7,920 nucleotides of DNA from Pseudomonadota bacterium (lineage in GTDB: Bacteria; Pseudomonadota; Gammaproteobacteria; Xanthomonadales; Xanthomonadaceae), in NCBI GenBank assembly GCA_019348095.1, contig JAHWKC010000097.1, positions 1 through 7,920 of the forward strand. Reading direction: 5' to 3'. The first letter of the stretch is position 1. Every line of letters begins with the position of its first letter. The notes beneath the pieces are model-generated. The model saw only the letters and a list, made by a program, of their open reading frames with translations, was not told the DNA's origin and made no database searches. Position numbers and translations under genes: made by a program. This document shows positions 1 through 6,049 of this stretch, one piece after another.

Positions 1-49
1 ACACCCTCGCTAGGATCCCGCGCCGACGCCGGACGGGAGCCTGCGCACC

Positions 50-91
50 GTGGACCTCACCTCGCTGTTCAGCCTCGACGGCAAGGTCGCC
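50..91 (+). CDS. N-terminal fragment of a short-chain dehydrogenase/reductase (SDR)
   Basis: A GTG at 50 opens a frame reading [14 protein letters not shown]. This is the typical first 14 residues of SDR oxidoreductases of the gluconate 5-dehydrogenase / 3-oxoacyl-ACP reductase kind, where LFSLDGKVA is normally followed at once by the NAD(P)-binding VVTGGSRGIG motif. Here that motif is absent: after position 91 the frame turns into the antisense of the FabH fragment. A stop at 11-13 bounds the frame upstream, and a GGGAG at 35-39 could serve as ribosome binding site about 10 bases before the GTG. The family assignment is from memory of the motif. With only 14 residues left, neither substrate nor cofactor can be inferred. 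The truncation is probably an assembly joint rather than gene decay. Confidence 0.5.
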
Positions 92-301
92 GGTGGAGAT
101 GGCGGGCTGTGCCACGTGCCGCTGGGCGATGCCGGTCCGCGTGCGGATCCACGCGTCGTTGGTTGCCAGCCGTTCGGCCAGGTCGTCGTTGGTGACGACC
201 TGGTCGGGCAGGTCCGCACCCAGGCCCAGGACCGCCACCGGCAGCCCCGCCGGCCGCACGTCGGCGTTCGCGGGGGTGGGCGCCGCCAGGGTGGAGGACA
301 T
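71..301 (-). CDS. fabH: N-terminal fragment of 3-oxoacyl-ACP synthase III (FabH-type ketosynthase)
   Basis: The minus strand from the ATG at 301 encodes about 77 residues that align by eye with the FabH N-terminus. The recognisable pieces are [20 protein letters not shown], then [16 protein letters not shown], then STGDLAVEA. The E. coli counterpart has GSYLPEQVRTNADL and SDEWIVTRTGIRERHIA. FabH condenses acetyl-CoA (or branched acyl-CoA) with malonyl-ACP to start fatty acid synthesis in the cytosol. The catalytic Cys, His and Asn lie further downstream in the family and are not present. A purine-rich GGGAG (antisense of 305-309) precedes the ATG by a few bases, supporting this start. The roughly 14-residue Ala/Pro-rich leader before VAVLG and the codon use suggest an actinobacterial source. 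Homology stops at the shared 21-base stretch 71-91. A polyketide KSIII paralogue is also possible. Confidence 0.7.
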
Positions 302-330
302 GGTCGCTCCCGTCACGCGCGAGCCAGCCA

Positions 331-834
331 CAGGACGCCCTCGCCCGCACCGGAGTCGCGCCGAGCGACCTCTGCCTGGAGATCACGGAGAGCGTGCTCG
401 TCGAGGCGACCACGTCCACGACCAGCCGGCTGAGAGGGGTCAAGGGCCTTGGTGTACGCCTCGCCCTCGACGACTTCGGCACGGGCTACTCGGCCATCAC
501 CGCCCTGCACCGGCTGCCCATCCACACCGTCAAGATCGACCGCTCCTTCGTGCGCGACATGATCGACAACCACAGCGACGCGGCAATCGTGCGCTCGATC
601 GTGCTGATCTCGCGCAACCTGGACCTGCACGTGGTTGCCGAGGGCGTGGAGACGCTCGGCCAGGCCGACATACTGCGTGGACTCGGCTGCCAGGGCGCGC
701 AGGGTTACCTGTATGCGCCGGCGCTGGACTCCAAGAAGTTCGATGCGTGGCTGGCACGCCAGCTGCGCGATTCCACCGGCGGATCGTGGCGCGACCTGCC
801 CAACAACGGCATGACGAGCCGCGCCGATGGCTGA
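331..834 (+). CDS. C-terminal part of an EAL-domain c-di-GMP phosphodiesterase, 5'-truncated
   Basis: EAL domains hydrolyse cyclic di-GMP to pGpG. The open frame holds the later two-thirds of the domain in the right order: [18 protein letters not shown] (metal-binding Asp pair), VKIDRSFV (catalytic Lys), VVAEGVET and AQGYLY. The EAL tripeptide strand itself, and any GGDEF, PAS or receiver domain upstream, is missing because the frame loses similarity at about 305-335, where the antisense FabH leader begins. A GTG at 394 is an in-frame start codon, but it sits in the middle of the conserved LEITES strand, so it is not a credible gene start. The stop at 832-834 overlaps the cheR start at 827, a normal operon arrangement, so the 3' end is probably genuine. 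The first 150-200 bases, rich in CTC and GTC codons, may come from a different EAL gene (see findings). Retention of the Asp pair, Lys and AEGVE Glu suggests the intact protein was enzymatically active. Confidence 0.8.
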   Translation, partial: QDALARTGVAPSDLCLEITESVLVEATTSTTSRLRGVKGLGVRLALDDFGTGYSAITALHRLPIHTVKIDRSFVRDMIDNHSDAAIVRSIVLISRNLDLHVVAEGVETLGQADILRGLGCQGAQGYLYAPALDSKKFDAWLARQLRDSTGGSWRDLPNNGMTSRADG

Positions 835-1759
835 GGCTGCTGCCGTCGCTGCACGCGACGAACACGACGATCGCGCCTTCGCATTCGACGAGCGCGATTT
901 CCGCCGCATCTGCCGGCTGATCCACGAGCGCGCGGGCATCGCACTGGGGCCGCACAAGCGCGACATGGTCTACGGCCGCCTGGCGCGGCGCCTGCGTGCG
1001 CATGGGCTGGAGCGCTTCTGCGACTACCTCGATGCGCTGGAGGCCGGCGCGCTGGACGCCGGCGACGAGGACGAATCGCAGGCCTTCGTCAATGCGCTGA
1101 CCACCAACCTGACCTCGTTCTTCCGCGAGGCGTACCACTTCGACGACCTCATCGCCCACCTGCGCGGCGCCGGCCCGGCGTCCGCCAGCCGGCCGCTGAC
1201 GATCTGGTGCTGCGCCGCCTCCACCGGCGAGGAGCCCTACTCGCTGGCGATCGCCGCATGCGAGGCGTTCGGCACGCAGGCGCCGCCGGTGCGCATCCTG
1301 GCCACCGACATCGACACCAACGTGCTGCAGACCGCCGCGCGCGGCGTGTACTCGCTCGAGCGCATTGCGGCGCTGTCGCTGGAACGCAAGCAGGCGTTCT
1401 TCCAGCGCGGCAGCGGACCCAATGCGGAGTTGTGCCGGGTGCGCCCGGCGCTGCAGTCGCTGGTCACGTTCCGGCCGCTCAACCTGCTGGCCGATGATTA
1501 CCGATTGCGTGGCGGCTTCACCGCGGTGTTCTGCCGCAACGTGATGATCTATTTCGACAAGCCGACGCAATATCAGGTGCTGCGGCGCATCGCGCCGCTG
1601 CTGGGGCCCGAGGGGCTGCTGTTCGCCGGCCATTCCGAGAGTTTCACCCACGCCCACGACCTGGTCGTGCCGTGCGGGCGCACCACCTACCGCGCGGCCG
1701 GAGCGGTGCCACGTCCGGCGGAACGTGCCCACGGCGCGGCGTCGGAGACGAAGCCATGA
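827..1759 (+). CDS. cheR: CheR, chemotaxis protein-glutamate O-methyltransferase
   Basis: CheR transfers a methyl group from S-adenosylmethionine to receptor glutamates, resetting the sensitivity of MCP arrays in the cytoplasm. The 310-residue protein is full length. An N-terminal helical domain (about 20-105) carries the family motif [14 protein letters not shown] at 92-105. The SAM-binding Rossmann domain follows, with [15 protein letters not shown] (127-141, motif I), [11 protein letters not shown] (157-167), a VTFRPLNLL segment (213-221) and [14 protein letters not shown] (235-248), ending with [10 protein letters not shown] (264-273). All key motifs are intact. About 20 residues after the TTYRA strand form a short disordered tail. 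The ATG at 827 overlaps the end of the EAL gene and its TGA overlaps the cheD ATG (ATGA), so translation is likely coupled. The ribosome binding site is weak (GACGAG), which fits coupling. No TPR extension is present. Confidence 0.97.
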   Translation: MAEAAAVAARDEHDDRAFAFDERDFRRICRLIHERAGIALGPHKRDMVYGRLARRLRAHGLERFCDYLDALEAGALDAGDEDESQAFVNALTTNLTSFFREAYHFDDLIAHLRGAGPASASRPLTIWCCAASTGEEPYSLAIAACEAFGTQAPPVRILATDIDTNVLQTAARGVYSLERIAALSLERKQAFFQRGSGPNAELCRVRPALQSLVTFRPLNLLADDYRLRGGFTAVFCRNVMIYFDKPTQYQVLRRIAPLLGPEGLLFAGHSESFTHAHDLVVPCGRTTYRAAGAVPRPAERAHGAASETKP

Positions 1760-2367
1760 GCGCCGCCGTGCTGCCGCTGGCCGAAGCCGCGCCGGACACC
1801 TACTACGACAGCGCGCTGCAGACCGAGGCGATCAAGCTGCTGCCGGCCGACTACGTCGTGACCGATCAGCCGCTGGCACTGGTCACCCTGCTGGGCTCGT
1901 GCGTGGCCGCGTGCCTGTACGATCCGGCGCTGGCGGTGGGCGGCATGAACCATTTCATGCTGCCTGACGGCGGCCAGGACCGCGGCGGCGACACCGTCAG
2001 TGCACGCTATGGCATGCACGCGATGGAACTGCTGATCAACGGCCTGCTCAAGCGCGGCGCGCGCCGGCCGCGGCTGCTGGCCAAGGTGTTCGGCGGCGGC
2101 AACGTGCTCAGCGGCTTCCATACCGATCCGATCGGCACCCGCAACGCGCGCTTCGTGCTGGAGTACCTGCAGGCAGAGCGCATCCCGGTGCTGGCGCAGG
2201 ACCTGGGCGATATCCATCCGCGCAAGGTCTGCTTCTTCGCCCAGACCGGGCGCGCCCTGGTGCGCCGCCTGCCGGCCACCCGCGACAGCGAGATCGCCAA
2301 GGTCGAACGCGCCTACTACGGCACCCTGACACGCGCACCGGTGACGGGCAGCGTGGAACTGTTCTGA
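1756..2367 (+). CDS. cheD: CheD, probable chemoreceptor glutamine deamidase
   Basis: CheD hydrolyses receptor glutamine side chains to glutamate, creating methylation sites for CheR and tuning receptor activity. In some systems it also partners with CheC. The 203-residue protein shows the papain-like deamidase signature [14 protein letters not shown], with presumed nucleophile Cys49. GGMNHFMLP follows with presumed catalytic His66, and then a Gly-rich [10 protein letters not shown] strand. The first 40 residues are longer than in CheD of Thermotoga or Bacillus, as is common in proteobacteria. The ATG at 1756 was chosen because GGAG at 1744-1747 lies 8 bases upstream and the ATGA overlap with cheR is typical. 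An upstream GTG at 1672 would bury much of the start inside cheR. The C-terminus GSVELF is identical to that of the receptor at 3658-4830. No cheC is visible, so the CheC-CheD feedback loop known from Bacillus cannot be assumed. Confidence 0.95.
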   Translation: MSAAVLPLAEAAPDTYYDSALQTEAIKLLPADYVVTDQPLALVTLLGSCVAACLYDPALAVGGMNHFMLPDGGQDRGGDTVSARYGMHAMELLINGLLKRGARRPRLLAKVFGGGNVLSGFHTDPIGTRNARFVLEYLQAERIPVLAQDLGDIHPRKVCFFAQTGRALVRRLPATRDSEIAKVERAYYGTLTRAPVTGSVELF

Positions 2368-2368
2368 G

Positions 2369-3433
2369 GTGGTGGCCGTGCTCCCAGCGCCCGATGCGGG
2401 GCCGCGCAGGCCCGTGAAAGTGCTGGTCATCGATGATTCGGCGCTGATCCGCAAGCTGATGACGGAGTTGCTCGGCGCCGACCCGGAGATCGAGGTCGTC
2501 GGCGTGGCGGCCGATCCGTTCATCGCGCGCGACAAGATCAAGCAGCTCGCGCCCGACGTGCTCACGCTGGACGTCGAGATGCCGCGCATGGACGGCCTGA
2601 CCTTCCTGCAGAACCTGATGCGGCTGCGCCCGATGCCGGTGGTGATGGTGTCCTCGCTGACCGAACAGGGCGCGGCGGTGACACTGGACGCGCTGGCGCT
2701 GGGCGCGGTCGATTTCATCGCCAAGCCCAAGCTCGATGTCGCCCGCGGCCTGGCCGGGTACGCGCGGGTGCTGGCGGAGAAGGTCAAGCAGGCCGCGCAG
2801 GCGCGGGTCACGCCGGTGTTGGCCCGGCCGGCAGCCCCTCCCAACGCCGGTCCGATCGCCTACCGCACCACCGACCGCGTGCTCGCGATCGGCGCCTCCA
2901 CCGGCGGCACCGAGGCGATCCGCCAGGTGCTCTCGGCGATGCCGGCCGACGCGCCGGCGGTGGTGATCGCCCAGCACATTCCGGCGGCTTTCAGCGGCGC
3001 CTTCGCCCAGCGCCTGGACCGCAACAGCCGGATGACCGTTCTGGAGGTCGCGTGCGACCAGCCATTGCTGCCCGGACACGCCTATCTGGCGCCTGGCGGC
3101 CGCCACCTGCGCGTGGAGCGCAGCGGCGCGCGCTGGATGGCCCGGCTCGGCGACGACGACATGGTGTGCGGCCATCGCCCGAGCGTCGACGTGCTGTTCG
3201 AATCGCTGGCCCGCCATGCCGGCGCCAACGCCGGTGCGGCGTTGCTGACCGGCATGGGCAACGACGGCGCCCAAGGCCTGCTGGCGCTGCGACGGGCCGG
3301 CGCGGTGACCATCGCCCAGGACCGCGCCAGCAGCGTGATCTGGGGCATGCCCGGCGCCGCGGTCGCGTTGGATGCGGCGCAGGATGTGATTCCCCTGTCC
3401 CGCATCACCGAACGATTGCTCCAGGCGCCGTAG
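2369..3433 (+). CDS. cheB: CheB, chemotaxis response regulator protein-glutamate methylesterase
   Basis: CheB removes methyl groups from receptor glutamates when phosphorylated by CheA, closing the adaptation loop. At 354 residues it matches the family length (about 350). The receiver domain (about 16-120) has the acidic pair Asp22-Asp23, phospho-acceptor Asp68 in [10 protein letters not shown], the Ser95/Ser96 switch in VVMVSSLTE and Lys119 in FIAKPK. A linker of about 45 residues leads to the esterase domain with the catalytic triad Ser177 (GASTGGTEA), His203 (IAQHIP) and Asp299 (TGMGNDGA). All residues for regulation and catalysis are present. GTG at 2369 begins one base after the cheD stop. 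GTG at 2378, with GAGG at 2366-2369 eight bases upstream, may be the true start and would shorten the protein by three residues. GTG at 2414 (then KVLVIDD) is a further candidate. It is the last gene before a hairpin terminator. Confidence 0.97.
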   Translation: MVAVLPAPDAGPRRPVKVLVIDDSALIRKLMTELLGADPEIEVVGVAADPFIARDKIKQLAPDVLTLDVEMPRMDGLTFLQNLMRLRPMPVVMVSSLTEQGAAVTLDALALGAVDFIAKPKLDVARGLAGYARVLAEKVKQAAQARVTPVLARPAAPPNAGPIAYRTTDRVLAIGASTGGTEAIRQVLSAMPADAPAVVIAQHIPAAFSGAFAQRLDRNSRMTVLEVACDQPLLPGHAYLAPGGRHLRVERSGARWMARLGDDDMVCGHRPSVDVLFESLARHAGANAGAALLTGMGNDGAQGLLALRRAGAVTIAQDRASSVIWGMPGAAVALDAAQDVIPLSRITERLLQAP

Positions 3434-3480
3434 GACTGGCTCTACCGTGACCTGGTGCGCAATCAACAGCTTTTTTGACA

Positions 3481-3554
3481 CGGATCAAGGCGAAAAAGGG
3501 CGGATAAGGCATTTCATCCTGGAAAGCTCTATCCGCTTTTTTCGCTCTGATCCG
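3481..3554. terminator. Long imperfect inverted repeat, likely terminator of the cheRDB operon
   Basis: The stretch folds on itself almost end to end. Outer arms CGGATCA (3481-3487) and TGATCCG (3548-3554) pair, then CGAAAAAG (3491-3498) with the T6-containing arm (3536-3544). CGGATA (3501-3506) pairs with TATCCG (3530-3535), and GGC/GC closes around a loop of about 15 bases (3511-3525). The inner stem followed by six Ts at 3537-3542 is a good intrinsic terminator for cheB, 47 bases after its stop. Read on the other strand, the same stem is followed by TTTTT, so it could stop transcription both ways. The arms are longer than a simple terminator needs, so it may be a small palindromic repeat element that has been co-opted. 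Confidence 0.7.
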
Positions 3555-3600
3555 CGTCGAATGCTCCTGGGTTTAATTCGGCAAACGCGGAACCCACCGC

Positions 3601-3627
3601 TAAAGCCCGCCCCCTCGTGGCCGTTAT
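3601..3627 (+). promoter_or_regulatory. Sigma-28 (FliA) type promoter for the receptor gene
   Basis: TAAAGCCC (3601-3608), an 11-base spacer, and GCCGTTAT (3620-3627) match the flagellar sigma-28 consensus TAAAGTTT-N11-GCCGATAA with exact spacing. The core TAAAG is perfect, as are GCCG and six of eight bases of the -10 element. The expected start of transcription, about 6-7 bases downstream, leaves a leader of about 24 bases before the ATG at 3658. Receptors and che genes are classic members of the FliA regulon, so position, orientation and function agree. The consensus is from knowledge of enterobacterial and Pseudomonas promoters; activity here is inferred. Confidence 0.75.
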
Positions 3628-3657
3628 CGGGAGTGACCGCCCCGCACGAGAGCAGCG

Positions 3658-4830
3658 ATGGAATCCCGCGTACTGATTCGCCTGGCAGCACCCCTGGCAC
3701 TGACCCTTCTCCTGTTCTGCGCCGAACTGTTCGGCTGGCCTGGCGCCGCACGCCTGGGCGCGCTGGTGGCGCTGACCCTGGCCTGGCTGGGCTTTGCCTG
3801 GACCATTTACCGCCCCGGCAGCCAGCAGGTGATGCTGGCACGTGAGCAGACCCGCCTGCTCGACGAGTTGCGCAGCTTCGTCGGCGCCGAGGTGCAGGGC
3901 TCGCACACCGAAATCGAGCGCACCCGCGAACTGATCCGCGAATCGGTCGCCAAGCTCGGCGGCAGCTTCGAAGCGGTCAACCGCAAGTCGCGCCAGCAGA
4001 GCGAAGTGGTGGCGCGCATCATCGACCGCACCGGCGACGAGAACGGCGGCGGGGTCGACGTGCACCAGTTCGCGCTGCAGGCCAGCCAGAAGATGGAGCA
4101 ACTGGTCGAGGCGCTGGAAGCCGTCGCCGGCCAGAGCGGCAACACCGTGACCCACATCGACGCGATGGCCGACCACCTCGACGGCATCTTCTCGCTGCTG
4201 GAGGACGTCAAGTCGATCGCCGATCAGACCAACCTGCTCGCGCTCAATGCCGCGATCGAGGCCGCGCGCGCCGGCGAGGCGGGCCGCGGCTTCGCGGTGG
4301 TCGCCGACGAGGTGCGCAACCTGTCGGAACGCTCGACCGCGTTCAACGAGCAGATCCGCAAGCTCGCCCACAGCTCCAAGGACGCGATCGCCAAGGTCCG
4401 CGACACGGTCTCGACCATGGCCTCGCGCGACCTGGACCGCTCACGCGGCGCACGCGCCGAAGCCGCGGCGATGCTGGAGCGTGTCGACGGCATCAACCGC
4501 GGCCTCGGCAACGGCATGCGCGAGATCGCCGAGTGCGGTCGCGCGATCGACGGCTCGGTCGCCGAAGCGGTGCGCTCGCTGCAGTTCGAGGACATCGCGA
4601 CCCAGGCGCTCGGCGCCGCCGGCCTGCACCTGGAGCGACTGAGCGCGATCAACAAGGAGGCCACCGCGCTGCAGGCGCTGCTGCACCGCAGCCATCACGA
4701 CGGCGAGATGAAGAAGGCGCTGAGCGGCATGGTCCAGCGCATCGGCCAGATGCGCAGCGACTGGGAGCGCCCGCCGCACAAGCCGGTGATGCAGCAGTCG
4801 ATGGATGCCGGCAGCGTCGAACTGTTCTGA
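3658..4830 (+). CDS. Methyl-accepting chemotaxis protein lacking a periplasmic sensor domain
   Basis: MCPs control the CheA kinase through their cytoplasmic hairpin tip. The 390-residue protein has two hydrophobic N-terminal helices (about 5-22 and 30-50) joined by a turn of only about 8 residues, so there is no ligand-binding domain. No HAMP is recognisable. A coiled-coil region follows (about 60-180). The hairpin tip at 184-226 contains [20 protein letters not shown] and [18 protein letters not shown], the strongest MCP signature. The return arm continues to about 345, with LQFEDIATQ at 308-316, and ends in a Pro-containing flexible tail and GSVELF. This tail is not the CheR-binding NWETF/GWEEF pentapeptide, but it equals the CheD C-terminus. 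The ATG at 3658 is the only sensible start, though its ribosome binding site (GAGAG) is weak. It has its own FliA-type promoter and follows cheB, so it may be a substrate of the neighbouring CheR, CheB and CheD. It may sense a membrane or cytoplasmic cue. Confidence 0.93.
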   Translation: MESRVLIRLAAPLALTLLLFCAELFGWPGAARLGALVALTLAWLGFAWTIYRPGSQQVMLAREQTRLLDELRSFVGAEVQGSHTEIERTRELIRESVAKLGGSFEAVNRKSRQQSEVVARIIDRTGDENGGGVDVHQFALQASQKMEQLVEALEAVAGQSGNTVTHIDAMADHLDGIFSLLEDVKSIADQTNLLALNAAIEAARAGEAGRGFAVVADEVRNLSERSTAFNEQIRKLAHSSKDAIAKVRDTVSTMASRDLDRSRGARAEAAAMLERVDGINRGLGNGMREIAECGRAIDGSVAEAVRSLQFEDIATQALGAAGLHLERLSAINKEATALQALLHRSHHDGEMKKALSGMVQRIGQMRSDWERPPHKPVMQQSMDAGSVELF

Positions 4831-4833
4831 GGG

Positions 4834-4853
4834 GCGCCGGGCCTGCCCGGCGC
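4834..4853 (+). terminator. GC-rich hairpin after the receptor gene
   Basis: GCGCCGGGC (4834-4842) and GCCCGGCGC (4845-4853) are perfect complements separated by two bases, starting 4 bases after the receptor stop codon. With a realistic 4-6 base loop the stem is 7-8 GC pairs. No T-tract follows (next bases AAGTTCG), so it may be a weak or Rho-assisted terminator, or an mRNA 3'-end stabiliser. Confidence 0.5.
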
Positions 4854-4885
4854 AAGTTCGATGGTGGTGACAGCGGCGGCAATCG

Positions 4886-4918
4886 GTTGTGGTTCGCGGC
4901 TGAAGCCGCTCCTACAAG
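4886..4918 (-). repeat. REP-type palindromic element (GTAG family)
   Basis: On the minus strand this reads CTTGTAGGAGCGGCTTCAGC followed by CGCGAACCACAAC. It has a GTAG tetranucleotide next to a stem of GCGGCT/AGCCGC (plus-strand palindrome 4896-4909). Elements with this TGTAGGAGCGGCTTCAGCCGCG core are highly repeated between genes in Pseudomonas and Xanthomonadales and are linked to RAYT transposases. Its place between two converging genes is the usual location. Small reading frames across it are spurious. Confidence 0.8.
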
Positions 4919-5129
4919 ACGGCGCAAACGCCGGTGCCCCGCTCCCACTCCACCCGCCGCCGTGCGCGCAACCCCACCGGCAACCCGGGCGCGGCATGCG
5001 CATCCCGCATCGGCACAAGACGCATTCGGCATGCAGCTTCTCGGCCATCTGCGAAGCCACTAGTTCCTGCAGATGCACCCGATCGGCATCGGCCCGCCAC
5101 CCGGCCTGGGCGTGCAGGCTGGAGGAAGC
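4919..5129. other. Intergenic stretch between the REP element and the converging methyltransferase gene
   Basis: No convincing gene, promoter or T-rich terminator was found. The minus strand continues open in the same frame after the methyltransferase stop (5130-5132) and reads a helix-like stretch, VHLQELVASQMAEKLHAEC, at about 5022-5078. Further on it dissolves into Cys/Arg/Gly-rich translation of the GC-rich DNA and then the REP element, with no good start or ribosome binding site. It could be the relic of an old 3' extension or chance. Confidence 0.4.
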
Positions 5130-6047
5130 TCACCGGCGCGCGTGCCACGCTGCCAGCAGCACCGCGGTTGCGGCGGCGACATTGAGGCTTTCCACCGCTC
5201 CGGTGCCGGCGATCGACAGCCGCAGGTCGCAGGCCGTGGCGAGGTCGCGGTCCATGCCCTCGCCTTCGGCGCCGAGCACGTAGACCACGCGTTCCGGCAG
5301 GCGGCCGGCGAACGGATCGTCACCGCCCTCGACCACGGTCGCGGCCAGCGCGAAGCCGGCGCTGCGCAATTGCACCAGCGCATTGTCGCTGCGGCCCAGC
5401 CACACCAGCGGCACCGCCTCGGCGCCGCCCTCGGCCACGCGTGCGGCCGCGCCCGACAGCGCCAGCGTCGAATGCGCCGGCAGCAACAGTGCACCGACGC
5501 CGAAATGCGCGGCCGAGCGCAGGATCGCGCCGAAATTGTGTGGGTTGCCGACGCCGTCGAGCCAGATCGCCAGTTGCGGCCCGGCCGCGAGGTCACGCAG
5601 CCAGTCCGCCAGCGGCGCCGGCTCGCTGCGCAGCACGTCGGCGACCACGCCCTCGTGGTGCGAGCTGGCGGCAAGCTTGTGCAGGTCGGACTCCTCGACC
5701 ACGCGGTATCCGACACGCTGGGCCGCGCACCACGACAGCAGAGGGCGCAGCTGGTCGACGCGCGACTGCGCCAGGTAGAGCTTGCGGATCGCCTCGGGGC
5801 GCTGGGCGAACACCGCCCGCACCGCGTTGAGCCCGTACAGCCGCAACTCGCGCGGCGGCCTGGCCGGCGCTGGTCCTGTCGGCCCTGACCCTGTAGACGC
5901 TGGTCCCGCCGGCGCTGACGCTGCCGCCGCGGGCCTTGGCGTGGACGCACCGTCGGTGCGTTCCCCCGGCCCGCGCTGCGGCCCACGCGTGCGTGTGCCG
6001 CCCGGTTTGGCGCGATCCCAGGGACTCGGCGGTCGTTGCCCGGCCAT
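5130..6047 (-). CDS. YfiF-like TrmH/SpoU-family RNA 2'-O-ribose methyltransferase
   Basis: SPOUT enzymes of this family methylate a ribose 2'-OH in rRNA or tRNA using S-adenosylmethionine bound in a C-terminal trefoil knot. The 305-residue protein begins with about 65 low-complexity Pro/Ala/Gly/Arg residues. A SpoU substrate-binding domain follows (about 68-138; LRLYGLNAVRAVFAQRPEAI). The catalytic domain has motif 1 NPHNFGAILRSAAHFGV (168-184, with conserved Arg177), motif 2 YVLGAEGEGM (256-265) and motif 3 IAGTGAVESLNVAAAT (279-294). The GTG before the SLNV motif, the NPHN start of motif 1 and the disordered N-terminus resemble E. coli YfiF more than RlmB. The ATG at 6047 was chosen because it lies two bases after the stop of the upstream transporter gene, implying coupled translation. 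An in-frame start further upstream would run deep into that gene. The exact RNA target is unknown. Confidence 0.9.
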   Translation of the reverse strand: MAGQRPPSPWDRAKPGGTRTRGPQRGPGERTDGASTPRPAAAASAPAGPASTGSGPTGPAPARPPRELRLYGLNAVRAVFAQRPEAIRKLYLAQSRVDQLRPLLSWCAAQRVGYRVVEESDLHKLAASSHHEGVVADVLRSEPAPLADWLRDLAAGPQLAIWLDGVGNPHNFGAILRSAAHFGVGALLLPAHSTLALSGAAARVAEGGAEAVPLVWLGRSDNALVQLRSAGFALAATVVEGGDDPFAGRLPERVVYVLGAEGEGMDRDLATACDLRLSIAGTGAVESLNVAAATAVLLAAWHARR

Positions 6048-6049
6048 CG

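Noticed and set aside
93..920. 275-codon plus-strand frame across the FabH and EAL region
   Set aside because: It crosses the joint at about 305-335, runs antisense to FabH and out of frame with EAL, and overlaps the cheR start. Composition is shadow-like.
530..1732. 400-codon open frame on the minus strand opposite cheR
   Set aside because: It is the antisense of an intact cheR, rich in Arg/Gly/His/Gln as expected for high-GC shadow frames, with no recognisable domain.
2108..3481. 457-codon open frame on the minus strand opposite cheD/cheB
   Set aside because: The sense strand encodes two full-length enzymes with all catalytic residues. The antisense product is low-complexity, with no motif and no ribosome binding site.
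4861..5283. 140-codon plus-strand frame after the receptor gene
   Set aside because: It translates through a REP palindrome and into the antisense of the methyltransferase 3' end. No motif and no ribosome binding site.
5875..5945. Short tandem-like GGTCCTG/GGCCCTG/GGTCCCG pattern
   Set aside because: It encodes the low-complexity Pro/Ala/Gly linker of the methyltransferase. Repeat units are irregular and explained by codon composition.
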